Positions 8,150-18,071 of a DNA stretch of 53,005 nt are shown here, piece by piece. Under the pieces are notes generated by a model. That model saw only the letters and a program-made list of their open reading frames with translations, ran no database searches and was not told the DNA's origin. Position 1 is the stretch's first letter; the number at the start of each line of letters is the position of its first letter. This stretch comes from an uncultured Butyrivibrio sp. (GTDB lineage Bacteria > Bacillota > Clostridia > Lachnospirales > Lachnospiraceae). The stretch covers positions 1 to 53,005 of the forward strand of contig NZ_CAMVPU010000026.1 of NCBI RefSeq assembly GCF_947169445.1, written 5' to 3'. Position numbers and translations under genes: made by a program.

Positions 8150-11100
8150 ATGAATAAAAAGGGATCACACAAAATCGCTTTGCGTAAGATTTTAACAGCA
8201 TTAGAGATATTTGTGATGCTTTTTGAATTAAGTATCACTCCTTTCACTAATTTTGCGTCTATTACAGCCATGGCTATGGAAGAGGCTTCTGTAGATTATG
8301 GCCAAAGTCAGGAACAGTCTGTTCAGGAGGACTCCGGATCATCGGAGGCCGCAGGTCAGGATGCTACCCCACAGGGAAATGAAGAATCACAGCCGCAGGA
8401 TGAGGCGACAGCAGCTTCTGGGGCTGAAGATGCTGCGCCGCAAGATGGCGGGCAGGACGATGCTTCTGCCGGTGCCGGAAATGAGCAGGCAACAACAGTA
8501 GAGGAATCCTATAACGTAGAATCCTACGATGCAGCCAATGAGCAGACTACCTGGGTTATGGATGAGAATACATCGGGTGGTTCCAGTACTCAGTCACAGG
8601 ATGAGGCTTCAGCAGGAGCTGCAAGCGATCAGGCAGCAGCCGCAGGGACAAGTTCGCAGGCAGCTACTGGCGGGACAAGTTCGCAGGATCAGGCAGCAGG
8701 CGGTGGCTCAAATTCTCAGGCTGCAGGGAGCTCCAGTACGCAGGCCACTGATGCAGCAAGCGGAGCATCTTCCAAGACTACAGATGATGCGGCAGCAGAG
8801 GGAAGTAGTCACGGTAAGCAGGACGATGCAGCGGCAAGTGCCAGCAGTGGAGCCAGCTTAGAAGATGATGCAGCAGCAAGTGCCAGCAGCGGAGCAAGTA
8901 CAGACGATGCGGCAGCCAGCGCTTCTTCCACAGAAGATAAAGAGAAATTAGAAAAAGAGAAACTTGAAAAAGAAAAGTTAGAGAAAGAAAAGAAAGAAAA
9001 AGAAGATAAGGAAAAAGAAGAAAATAAAGAAGTCGAGATTATTGAGGGCGAGTTATATTTAGACGAAGCCTTTAAGATCTCTTTTGACAAAGATGCGGAA
9101 ATTCCCGAAGGGGCAGAGCTTGTTGCCGGGGAAGTATCCGGAGAAGAATTGGAAGAATATTTAGGAACTGCTTACGAGGCTACAGGACTTGCACCGGAAA
9201 ACGTTGCAGGTCTTAAAGTGCTGGATATTTCTATTGTTAAGGATGATGAGGAAATCCAGCCAAAGAGTGAAGTATATCTGGAGCTTGGTGCGGATTATCT
9301 GTTCGGAGAGCGCGCTCTTTATGCGGATGACAGCGTGATGGTCGTTCATATAAACGGCGATGAAGCAGATACCTTAGGCTGCGATGTTATATGCGAGGAA
9401 GAGGATGATGGCAATTCTGCAATATCCAGGAAAGCAAGAGCTATTGGCTTTAGCACAGGCTCTTTTTCTCCATTTGTTATCATGCAGCTTGCAAGCGAAA
9501 AGAGCGCTAGTGTATCAGGCGGTGGATATGATGTAACTGTCAGCTACGACAATACATCAGGGATTCCTGCCGGCACCGAGCTGGTGGTAAACGAAGTTGG
9601 AGATACAAGCGGCCTTGGCGAGCAGAGCGCAGCCCTCTTCGACGGAGAGGTTTATACCCTGGAAGCTATAAGAGCCTTCGATATCAGCTTTGTTGACAGA
9701 GAGTCGGGAGACCACTATCAGCCGGGCAAAGATATCTCGGTATCACTATGTGTGTCAAGCGACTGGTACATTGAAGGCGCAGAGCCTTATCTGATCCGTT
9801 TTGACGGCGAGGCAGCAGTTGTCGATGCCGGCACAGATGAGCAGGGCTATAGCTTTGGCACAAGCTCTTTGTCCACCTATGGAGTAGCCCAGTTCTCAGT
9901 TAAAAAGACTATGACTGCAGGCGATGGCAGCACATATCTCATAACAGTTAATTACGACAGCGTATCCGGTATCCCGGAAGGTGCTGTCCTTTCTGTGACT
10001 GAAATCACAGACAACTACGACAGCTACGCAGAAAAGTCCTCCGGAGAGCTCGGCGAAGAGCCTGAAATGGTAGAGGTCGTAAGAGCCTTCGACATCAGCT
10101 TTAGAAATCCTGATACAGGCGAAGAATACCAGCCAACAAAGGGCGTTTCCGTATCCATTGACCTCTTCGATGAGGACCTTGACGAGCGAAGCGAAGACCT
10201 GGACATCGTCCACATCCATGGCGAGAGCGAAGAGCAGGCTGAGGTTGTTGACAGCGCAGTAAATGAGGGCGTTGTTGAATTCGAGACTGAGGCTTTCTCA
10301 GTATTTGTTGTGGTCAGAAAGGTTATCGAGCAGACACTGACGGCTTCTGATGGGCAGGAATACCTTATCACAGTATCCTTTGACAGCACCGCAGGAATAC
10401 CGCAGAATGCAGAGCTGGTGGTGAATGAGATCAAAAAGGGCGAGGCTGGGTACGAGAAGTATCTGACGGAAGGCACTGAAAAACTTGAAGTGAATAAAGC
10501 GGATGTTCGCTTAGCAAAAATATTTGATATCTCGTTAAAAGATTCTGAGAGTGGCGAAACATATCAGCCTACAAAGGGTGTGAACGTTAGTATTCAGTTG
10601 CTGACGGATACGTTTGATGAAGATGGTAAGGTTGATGTAATCCACTTTGGGGAAGAAACTCAGGTAATGGAAGTAGCTGTAGAGGGACAGACCGTCAAGT
10701 TTGAAACGGATGGATTCTCTATCTATGAAATTATTAATAGTGGAACACCTCTTCGTACCTACAGCTTCTATACTTTGGATAATGCAGGTAACTACGTAAA
10801 ATATTTCTTTGAAACATCTGATGGTGTCACTGTTTATCAGGAAACCATAAAAGGTAATGAGAAGCCGGTAACACCGCAGCTTCCGTCACATACTACTCTG
10901 ACCTTTGCAGGATGGTACGAATATCATCCTGCCACGGATACATATGAAGATTCTCCATATGATTTCGAAAGAGCACCTGCTGTAACTGTTACTGAAGAAG
11001 TAATTCTTAGGGCAAAGTTTATGAACTATGCCTATGTTATTTTCCATGATCAGTACAACGGCTCATCAAAGACATTTCCTATTGCTGCAACGAGGCGTGC

Positions 11101-14100
11101 AGAAAGAAACGCTTCCGGCGTAGCTACAGTTACCATAAGCGATATGGAAGTAGCATATGACGATAGTATCAGCAAGGATCCCAACAATCCTACAACGACG
11201 GTCTCTAAGATGATATTCAGGGGATGGTCTCTTGTTCGTGTGCAGGAGCCCGGGGCTGAAAATGGTGTGAATTATAAAAATGAAACTGCACCTGCGGATT
11301 TGATCACCGCAGATTCGACATTTACTTATGATCCTAATGATCCTCTTCATATGGATGAGCCTCCGGTTTATGCGGCAGTGGAATCGGGAACGAATCTTAA
11401 CCTTGAAATCGGTGGAACAGTACATCTTTATCCATTGTTTATTGGTGTTCACTGGCTTGATCTGTACACAGCAGAATCCGGACAGGGAGCCAGCTATTAT
11501 TCTCCTATGTATTATACCGCGCTGGAAGGCGAGGGAAGCTTTGCTACGACTAGTACGAAACATCCAATCAGTAATCTGCTTCCTACCCGTCCAGGTTATA
11601 CTTTTGCGGGTTGGTACACCGGAACAAAGGTATATCAGGATCCAGATACTAAAAAGATATTTGATCATATAGAATACGGAACCAAGATTGTTAATGCAAA
11701 CGGAACACTTAATACAAGTGGTACCGGTGCGGCGTTCGACAGTACAGGAAAGTTTGTTGGAGATGCTTATGTTGCAAATACAGATATATATGTATCTGAT
11801 GGAAAGCTTATGCTCAACAAAGATATTATGTTGTTTGCAAAGTGGGAAATTGGAACAGCCAATTATACTATAGTTGTATGGCAACAGAATGTAAGTGGTG
11901 TTGGATATGACTATGCCTATAGTGAGAGCAAAACAGCTCAGGCTGATTCTAGTGTCGATTTTACAGGCTCTAACGCGGGGTATTTGGAACATGCAGGTCA
12001 GGAAGTAACTAAGGGTGGAAAGACTATCAACTTTAAAGGATTCCACTTAAGTAGCTATGACAATGCTAAAACTGTAAGCGGAAATGGATCCACAATTCTG
12101 AATGTATATTATGACCGAAATTGGATGATCATTTATTTTTGGAAGAATAATAAAAATGTGTTCAATATTGGATCAAATATTTATACATATACTAGCACTA
12201 CCGGAACGAATACGCCACAGTACGGGTATGTGGATGGAGAATTTATTCAGCTGACAAGGGGAATTACGAGGGTTTATTATACATATAGTTCAGGGGGAAC
12301 AACACGCGAGTATAGTGGCGTATTTTATACAAGAAGCGGATGGTGGAGTTATTATACATATAATGAAACGCAGTATAATAGTGATAATTTACCGCCAGAT
12401 GATGGTGTAACATACTATGGTAAAACAGGAAATAGCTATAATGAGCTAACCCGAAGACCTGAGTATACTTGGACTTACACAAAAAATGGCCAGACCTATA
12501 CTTACACAGGCACAAGGTTTACACGTAGTAATAATACTAGCAATGGCTTGATGTGGGTTGGCCTTTATGGTCAGACTTTTGAACAGGCTGGATATAGTTG
12601 GGATACCGTTTCTGGCTTCAGATGGAATGATCAGTCAAACGGAAATGGAACTACACAGACACTTTTGGATGGATTTACTCGACTTGAGAATCCTTATAAT
12701 TTGTATTGCCAGGGGAATTCAGGAAATTATAGTATAAATCATTATAAACAAAATGTAGATGGTACGTATACTGAGAGCAATGCCTATGTGGCTCACACTT
12801 CTAACAGCAGTGGTAATTTCTATTTTTCAAATAAGTTTGAAGGATTTACTGTTTCAACCTATTCGACTAAAGCTGAAGGATTTAAGGCAACAGGCGGAAC
12901 TCATGACGCTAGTGATGGCACACAGGTAAATGAATCTTACCCTATTTACATCTACCATGTTAGAAACATATATACCATTAGATTCCTTGATTCTCAGAAC
13001 AATAATGAACTGAGACTACAGGATTATAAATATGGACAGCCACTTACTGAACTTAATAGCTATGGGTACAATGAAGGAGATTTAACTGTTCCTACAGGAA
13101 TGTCATTCTCCGGATGGTATGCAGATTCTGTATGTTCTACTCGTGTGTACTTTAAGGCAGAAGGTGATCTTACGCCGGCTGAAAGCAGTAAAAGCCATGT
13201 CTGTTACGAAACGATGCCAGCAGGTGGCTTGCAGATTTATGCTGGATGGACTGCAAATGATTACCTTGTAATTGTTGATCCTAATGGAGGACAGCTTACA
13301 GGTAATGAATCTACATGGTTCTTTGCAACCTATGGAGATCCGGATGATGGCATAATCAAGATTTACGATGATGTAACTCGTAACTTTATCGAGACTGCTG
13401 ATCCGGGCAATCTGACTCCTTACTATTACTGCGTTCATGACAGAGAGTGGTGGTATCACTACTATGGCTGGACTGGGGAAGTTCCGACTGATCGTAATGA
13501 ACCTTTTGCTACGCCGTTTATGCCTACAGTTAATGGAGTGGCTGTTGACTGCAATGGTCCCTATGCTACACCTAAAGACTTTGAAAAAGGAGTTAATACC
13601 GGTACCACAAACACGCTCATCCCTGAGCGTGGAGCTATGTATACGCCGGATGAGACGTTGTCTACGGATGGAAAGATGTATGTGTATTCGGCAGGGGCAT
13701 ATCGATTCTCCGGTTGGTATGAAGTAAAGCTGGATTCCAATAATAAACCTACAAATGAAGAGCTTATTTATCGTAACGATAACCACGACTATGTCGACCA
13801 TATTACCTATCTTCGTGCGCATTGGAAGCAGGTTGGTACCTATCGTTTGCAGTATGAAGCTGGTGAAAATGGAATACTGGATAATGATGATAACAACAAT
13901 GAAACCTTTACTTTCATTGAAGATGAACAGGACTATATTGATAAATCTAATGTAGTTGTAACACGTTCCGTTACTGTAAAGCCCGGCAAAATGGTTAATT
14001 TCGTAGGGTGGAAGGTTCGTGGTGACGATAGCGGAAAGGTATATTCACCTGGAGAGCCACTGGAATTTCCATCACGATATGCAATTCTTGAGGTACAAGA

Positions 14101-17100
14101 AGGTGGTAAAGAGGAATATGTTCTTTACCTTGATGCAGTGTACAGAGAATTAAGTACCGTCAAACTGATCTATGACGCTAATGGTGGAACAATAGATTCT
14201 AATCTGGCAAATGTTGATTTTGGCAGATCACTTGATACTGATCCTGATGCGCCACAGCTCGTCAAGTCTGTGGATGATGGTAAAGCTATTGTACTTGGAA
14301 TGCGTAACAATACAGGTTACGTTTTGTCTGATGGCAGAGGTTTCAGTAATGGTTATGGGACACCTGGTTCTGCGTCATATGAGGCATACGATTTTACCGG
14401 ATGGAATACTAAACCTGATGGAAGTGGAACGCACTTTGACCTTGGAGCATATTCTGCGGATACTTCAAAGGATATATTCCTTGATGTTTCCGATGGACTG
14501 GGCGGAAGTAAACCGGTTACACTTTATGCGGAATGGAAAGTCAGGGTTTACTTTGATAAGAACAGAGATCAGTCTGACTGGGGCGGCGCTGCAGGATCAC
14601 CAAATACTTGGAATGCTCCATATGTGTGGGATAATGATAGAAGCCAATACTATATTAAAATAAACATTAACTCCACAGTCACAGAGCCTCCATATACACC
14701 TAGAGATACGCACACACCTACAGCAGAAGATCCATTACGTAATTTCGCATATTGGAGTAGCGTAAGATATACAGATGATGCAGCACTTGCAACTGAGTAT
14801 GATTATACTCAGCCTGTTACAGGACAGATTACGTTGTTTGGTTTCTGGCGAAGCCCAATTGAGGTTCCGTATCATGTAGTGGACGCAAGTGCAGAAGATC
14901 TTGCATTGGTGGATGCATGGAAGACAGAACCGGGACATTTTTCTGTAACAGTGGGTACGGATATTTCCGTCGCAAATCCGGTTGCCGACGGCTTTGTAGA
15001 TTTACCTTCAGGAAAGACATATACATATGCATTTGCTTGTTTAAGCGATGTTTATACTCACGTTTCCGGAGAAAATCGCATTAAAGCTGTGTTCTATGAT
15101 ACAACTAATCGTGCAGCAGCAGTACGTATGGAAGATAATTCAGAGCGTCTTTTGGATCCTACTATGGAGATTCATTTAGTTTATTATGAGGATCCGCTGA
15201 CACCTAATATTACTTATACCTATATGAACACGCAAGGTGTTTTGCAAAACATAAATGCTTCAGTTAATGCAGCTGCACCAAAGATAGTACAACCATATAT
15301 TTCTTCGGTACCAGCCAATACGGACGTACTTCCATATGTTCCTTCAGCAAGTGTTTATACCGTGGGAACACAGGTAACTAGTCCCAAGGCATGGTCCAAC
15401 AACAGTGACTATAAGTATTATGCTTTTGCAATAGGTAAGCCGGGAGCAGCTAACGATTCTGACCTGAATTTGATTACTAAGATTGAAAACAGTGATTCTA
15501 CAAGACCTAATTTGCAGATCAAGAACACATGGCGCGGTTTAATGTATTCTCTGGATGGAACTAACTGGTCTTCCGGCGGATATAATCGTGAACTCTATGT
15601 TGTATATTTCACAGCTAAACCTACGATTATAACGCTTGAAGAGCTTACAATCGGTACACGTTCTGATGTTCTTCAGGAGGTATTTAACTTCAGAGTTGTA
15701 ATCACAGAGAGACAGGGAACTGAGGTACGCAATGTATCTAATACTATATACTCGTTAAAGAGCGGTGAGAACAGGTCGGTAACTGTTTTCTATACGGCTG
15801 CGGTTGGATCCACTCAAGAGATAACTCAGACTGCGGTCATTACCGAAGAGCGTACTACAGCTCAAAGCAGAGATTTTAAAACAGAGAGGTCTCTGGATAA
15901 TGGCACTACTTATACAGAAACCACGTCCTATAGTTACACAACTTCAAATACTAGTGCAGACCATAAGGTAATATTTAAAAACACTAGAAAACAGAAGGAA
16001 ATCGAGATTCACATAGCTTATCTTGATGCTAGAGGTTATATACAGAACGATAGCTTAAGGACAACAAATGAGTCCATTACCAAGGTAATTGTACCTATTT
16101 ATGAGCAGAAGGATATTTCCGGTAAACAGAGCACTATCATGACAGGCAGCAGCGATGAATACAAGTTCCTGAAAATCGTTTCAGGAATACCGGATGAAAA
16201 CGGAGTTTTAGCTAATGTAAGAGATGTTAATCCGGGTACTGTTCATTTTGATCACCTGCTGGGAAGTGACTACTACGATTTGTATTTGGACAACGATACA
16301 AATAAACAGTTGGAAAATGATGAGATTATCTACTACGTTTACTATCGTATGCCACGAATATATTATGTCAGAGAGAGTGGAAGTGGCGCTTTGACACCGA
16401 TTGATCCTCTGCAGCATGATGAGTCACGAGTTACAATTAAGCAGCTGGATGGAACCACAGAGATAGTAAACGGACAGCTTTTACCGATGAGTGAAAATGG
16501 AACATTCCTTATTTCACAGATTAACGAAGTTGGAAGAAGCTGGATGATGGCAAACTTCCTTAACGACAATGTTCGAATTAACAATTTGCGTTATGCACGA
16601 CTTGGCGTTGGAACTGTTGGAGTAACAAATAAGAGCAATCTGAAAGAGGTATCTTCAACTAATCTGAGGATGTCGCTGAAGGTATTGGATGGGCAGGTGC
16701 AGTATAGTTACGACGACACTACATGGAGCCCATTTACTGGTGCGCCGGCTGTTTATGCTATTTACCGTGAACGTGGTTGTGATTTGCATATTAAGCTAAT
16801 CGCAGACGATGAAAGTCTTGAGAGTACTTCGTTTAAGGTTGTCATTAAATCTGATGCTATTACTGAGAATTTCTATTCAATAGCTGGCTATGGCGAACTG
16901 GCTCAGATTGCAGCAAATACTACTGAGAAAACTATAACCTTGGGCGTAGACGGACAAGATTATGTTAAACATGGCTGTGACATCGTAATTTCCGGTTTGC
17001 AGACCGGAACCTATACAGTAACTGAGTATCTTGATCTTGATGAACTTGATGCTTCCATGAAGCTTGACGATGCGGAAATTACTGTTACTAAGACTAATAT

Positions 17101-18004
17101 TGATCACTCCACAGAGGATACAGCAGCGGGACAGGTTTACATCAACACGAATACACATACCTCACGTGTCCTTGAAATAACCAATAAGCGTGGAGCAATA
17201 GAGGTGTTGTTCAAGAAGATTAATGGTTTTGGAAAAGCTTTAGCTGGAGCAGAGTTCTCATTATATCAGGATTACCAATGTACAGCTGTTGTTCAGGTTT
17301 TGGAGGGAAGTAGTAAGGTAACTAAAGTTACTTCTAAAGCAACTTTTGAAACAGCTGAAGATGGTGAGACAAAGTATAACGTATACTTCAAGGCTTTGCC
17401 TGGTCTGTATTATATGAAGGAGCTTAATATCAAGAGTAATACATGGCCATACGAGACAGATACCTACAAATATAGGGTAATTGTGGGTGAAGTAGGATAC
17501 ACAAAGGCAGGATTAACAAAAGCACCGTCTGATCCGGAAGTAAAGATTGAAAGACTAAAAGATGCTTCTACTGTTGATGATAATGGTCCGGATATTGCAC
17601 ACGCTGGTATTGTTAATATCAGTACTGCAACGCGTAAAGTAATCCTGAAGAAGACTGATAACTCATTCACATTACCAACAGGTGCTAAGTTCGAAATTCT
17701 CCGCTATGACAGAAGTAAAGTTGAGAGTGTGCTTGATAAGACAGCTGCAGCCGGAGAAAAGATTACTGAATTTACTTGTGGCAATAATAATGTGTATTTC
17801 GTCGATGATCTTCCATATGGATACTATATTGTTCGCGAGATAGTGACTCCGGGTGGTTATTCTAAGTTCTCAGATGGAACAAACTGGTTCATTCTGACTG
17901 TTGATAAGAACGGAGTTGATCAGAAACGTGGCGTAACTATTACTAATCGTCAGACCACAGAACTAAAAGAAACTACGGAAATAGCTGACTTACTGGGACC
18001 ATAA
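8150..18004 (+). CDS. Giant secreted multidomain adhesin encoded in the type IV pilus operon
   Basis: This 3284-residue protein starts with a Sec-type signal peptide (basic N terminus, hydrophobic 15-40, likely cleavage near AMA). Residues about 47-264 are low-complexity Ala/Ser/Gln/Asp/Gly, then an EKLEK-repeat charged helix (264-294). Four diverged repeats of about 135-155 residues follow (295-865), with motifs such as YLITVNYDSVSGIP and a VRAFDISF core. From about 900 to 2235 there are several InlB-type B repeats (FAGWY...LFAKW; FSGWY...IYAGW). Residues 1374-1517 are very rich in Tyr, Trp and Thr. Later parts include Ig-like domains (about 2490-2620 and 2877-3014), and two SpaA/Cna-B-like domains end the protein (3014-3274). 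The last has Lys (KVILKK), Glu (YIVREI) and Asn (VTITN) placed as for an internal isopeptide bond. There is no LPxTG-type signal or C-terminal membrane segment. The ATG has a GAGGGG site. A pilus-linked adhesin is inferred from context; the ligand is unknown. Confidence 0.85.
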   Translation: MNKKGSHKIALRKILTALEIFVMLFELSITPFTNFASITAMAMEEASVDYGQSQEQSVQEDSGSSEAAGQDATPQGNEESQPQDEATAASGAEDAAPQDGGQDDASAGAGNEQATTVEESYNVESYDAANEQTTWVMDENTSGGSSTQSQDEASAGAASDQAAAAGTSSQAATGGTSSQDQAAGGGSNSQAAGSSSTQATDAASGASSKTTDDAAAEGSSHGKQDDAAASASSGASLEDDAAASASSGASTDDAAASASSTEDKEKLEKEKLEKEKLEKEKKEKEDKEKEENKEVEIIEGELYLDEAFKISFDKDAEIPEGAELVAGEVSGEELEEYLGTAYEATGLAPENVAGLKVLDISIVKDDEEIQPKSEVYLELGADYLFGERALYADDSVMVVHINGDEADTLGCDVICEEEDDGNSAISRKARAIGFSTGSFSPFVIMQLASEKSASVSGGGYDVTVSYDNTSGIPAGTELVVNEVGDTSGLGEQSAALFDGEVYTLEAIRAFDISFVDRESGDHYQPGKDISVSLCVSSDWYIEGAEPYLIRFDGEAAVVDAGTDEQGYSFGTSSLSTYGVAQFSVKKTMTAGDGSTYLITVNYDSVSGIPEGAVLSVTEITDNYDSYAEKSSGELGEEPEMVEVVRAFDISFRNPDTGEEYQPTKGVSVSIDLFDEDLDERSEDLDIVHIHGESEEQAEVVDSAVNEGVVEFETEAFSVFVVVRKVIEQTLTASDGQEYLITVSFDSTAGIPQNAELVVNEIKKGEAGYEKYLTEGTEKLEVNKADVRLAKIFDISLKDSESGETYQPTKGVNVSIQLLTDTFDEDGKVDVIHFGEETQVMEVAVEGQTVKFETDGFSIYEIINSGTPLRTYSFYTLDNAGNYVKYFFETSDGVTVYQETIKGNEKPVTPQLPSHTTLTFAGWYEYHPATDTYEDSPYDFERAPAVTVTEEVILRAKFMNYAYVIFHDQYNGSSKTFPIAATRRAERNASGVATVTISDMEVAYDDSISKDPNNPTTTVSKMIFRGWSLVRVQEPGAENGVNYKNETAPADLITADSTFTYDPNDPLHMDEPPVYAAVESGTNLNLEIGGTVHLYPLFIGVHWLDLYTAESGQGASYYSPMYYTALEGEGSFATTSTKHPISNLLPTRPGYTFAGWYTGTKVYQDPDTKKIFDHIEYGTKIVNANGTLNTSGTGAAFDSTGKFVGDAYVANTDIYVSDGKLMLNKDIMLFAKWEIGTANYTIVVWQQNVSGVGYDYAYSESKTAQADSSVDFTGSNAGYLEHAGQEVTKGGKTINFKGFHLSSYDNAKTVSGNGSTILNVYYDRNWMIIYFWKNNKNVFNIGSNIYTYTSTTGTNTPQYGYVDGEFIQLTRGITRVYYTYSSGGTTREYSGVFYTRSGWWSYYTYNETQYNSDNLPPDDGVTYYGKTGNSYNELTRRPEYTWTYTKNGQTYTYTGTRFTRSNNTSNGLMWVGLYGQTFEQAGYSWDTVSGFRWNDQSNGNGTTQTLLDGFTRLENPYNLYCQGNSGNYSINHYKQNVDGTYTESNAYVAHTSNSSGNFYFSNKFEGFTVSTYSTKAEGFKATGGTHDASDGTQVNESYPIYIYHVRNIYTIRFLDSQNNNELRLQDYKYGQPLTELNSYGYNEGDLTVPTGMSFSGWYADSVCSTRVYFKAEGDLTPAESSKSHVCYETMPAGGLQIYAGWTANDYLVIVDPNGGQLTGNESTWFFATYGDPDDGIIKIYDDVTRNFIETADPGNLTPYYYCVHDREWWYHYYGWTGEVPTDRNEPFATPFMPTVNGVAVDCNGPYATPKDFEKGVNTGTTNTLIPERGAMYTPDETLSTDGKMYVYSAGAYRFSGWYEVKLDSNNKPTNEELIYRNDNHDYVDHITYLRAHWKQVGTYRLQYEAGENGILDNDDNNNETFTFIEDEQDYIDKSNVVVTRSVTVKPGKMVNFVGWKVRGDDSGKVYSPGEPLEFPSRYAILEVQEGGKEEYVLYLDAVYRELSTVKLIYDANGGTIDSNLANVDFGRSLDTDPDAPQLVKSVDDGKAIVLGMRNNTGYVLSDGRGFSNGYGTPGSASYEAYDFTGWNTKPDGSGTHFDLGAYSADTSKDIFLDVSDGLGGSKPVTLYAEWKVRVYFDKNRDQSDWGGAAGSPNTWNAPYVWDNDRSQYYIKININSTVTEPPYTPRDTHTPTAEDPLRNFAYWSSVRYTDDAALATEYDYTQPVTGQITLFGFWRSPIEVPYHVVDASAEDLALVDAWKTEPGHFSVTVGTDISVANPVADGFVDLPSGKTYTYAFACLSDVYTHVSGENRIKAVFYDTTNRAAAVRMEDNSERLLDPTMEIHLVYYEDPLTPNITYTYMNTQGVLQNINASVNAAAPKIVQPYISSVPANTDVLPYVPSASVYTVGTQVTSPKAWSNNSDYKYYAFAIGKPGAANDSDLNLITKIENSDSTRPNLQIKNTWRGLMYSLDGTNWSSGGYNRELYVVYFTAKPTIITLEELTIGTRSDVLQEVFNFRVVITERQGTEVRNVSNTIYSLKSGENRSVTVFYTAAVGSTQEITQTAVITEERTTAQSRDFKTERSLDNGTTYTETTSYSYTTSNTSADHKVIFKNTRKQKEIEIHIAYLDARGYIQNDSLRTTNESITKVIVPIYEQKDISGKQSTIMTGSSDEYKFLKIVSGIPDENGVLANVRDVNPGTVHFDHLLGSDYYDLYLDNDTNKQLENDEIIYYVYYRMPRIYYVRESGSGALTPIDPLQHDESRVTIKQLDGTTEIVNGQLLPMSENGTFLISQINEVGRSWMMANFLNDNVRINNLRYARLGVGTVGVTNKSNLKEVSSTNLRMSLKVLDGQVQYSYDDTTWSPFTGAPAVYAIYRERGCDLHIKLIADDESLESTSFKVVIKSDAITENFYSIAGYGELAQIAANTTEKTITLGVDGQDYVKHGCDIVISGLQTGTYTVTEYLDLDELDASMKLDDAEITVTKTNIDHSTEDTAAGQVYINTNTHTSRVLEITNKRGAIEVLFKKINGFGKALAGAEFSLYQDYQCTAVVQVLEGSSKVTKVTSKATFETAEDGETKYNVYFKALPGLYYMKELNIKSNTWPYETDTYKYRVIVGEVGYTKAGLTKAPSDPEVKIERLKDASTVDDNGPDIAHAGIVNISTATRKVILKKTDNSFTLPTGAKFEILRYDRSKVESVLDKTAAAGEKITEFTCGNNNVYFVDDLPYGYYIVREIVTPGGYSKFSDGTNWFILTVDKNGVDQKRGVTITNRQTTELKETTEIADLLGP
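8821..8934 (+). repeat. Tandem repeat coding an Ala/Ser/Asp stalk in the adhesin
   Basis: Three imperfect copies of about 39-42 bases each begin GA(C/T)GATGC(A/G)GC and encode DDAAASASSGAS-type units. They differ mainly at third codon positions, so they are not brand-new duplications. The segment belongs to the flexible N-terminal region and probably varies in length between strains. Confidence 0.75.
8941..9000 (+). repeat. Four copies of a 15-base repeat (EKLEK) in the adhesin
   Basis: Four consecutive 15-base units encode EKLEK, EKLEK, EKLEK and EKKEK, followed by more Lys/Glu codons to about 9030. The product should be a rigid charged helix separating the low-complexity region from the folded repeats. 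Confidence 0.8.
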
Positions 18005-18071
18005 GGTAATACAAAAAAGCAAGCTGACGCAAAGAAGTTGGCTTAGAGACGACCCCTAAGGAGCGTTGTTT

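Noticed and set aside
8821..8934. The repeat-rich adhesin 5' region as an assembly error.
   Set aside because: The reading frame stays open and the units differ at third positions, which fits real evolved repeats.
11066..12046. A long open frame of 326 codons on the minus strand inside the giant adhesin gene.
   Set aside because: It has no ribosome-binding site, its protein is Cys/Ile/Ser-rich without domain features, and it mirrors the codons of the adhesin gene.
13103..13822. A 239-codon minus-strand frame within the adhesin gene.
   Set aside because: Same reasons: it is antisense to a clearly protein-coding frame and shows no recognisable protein features.
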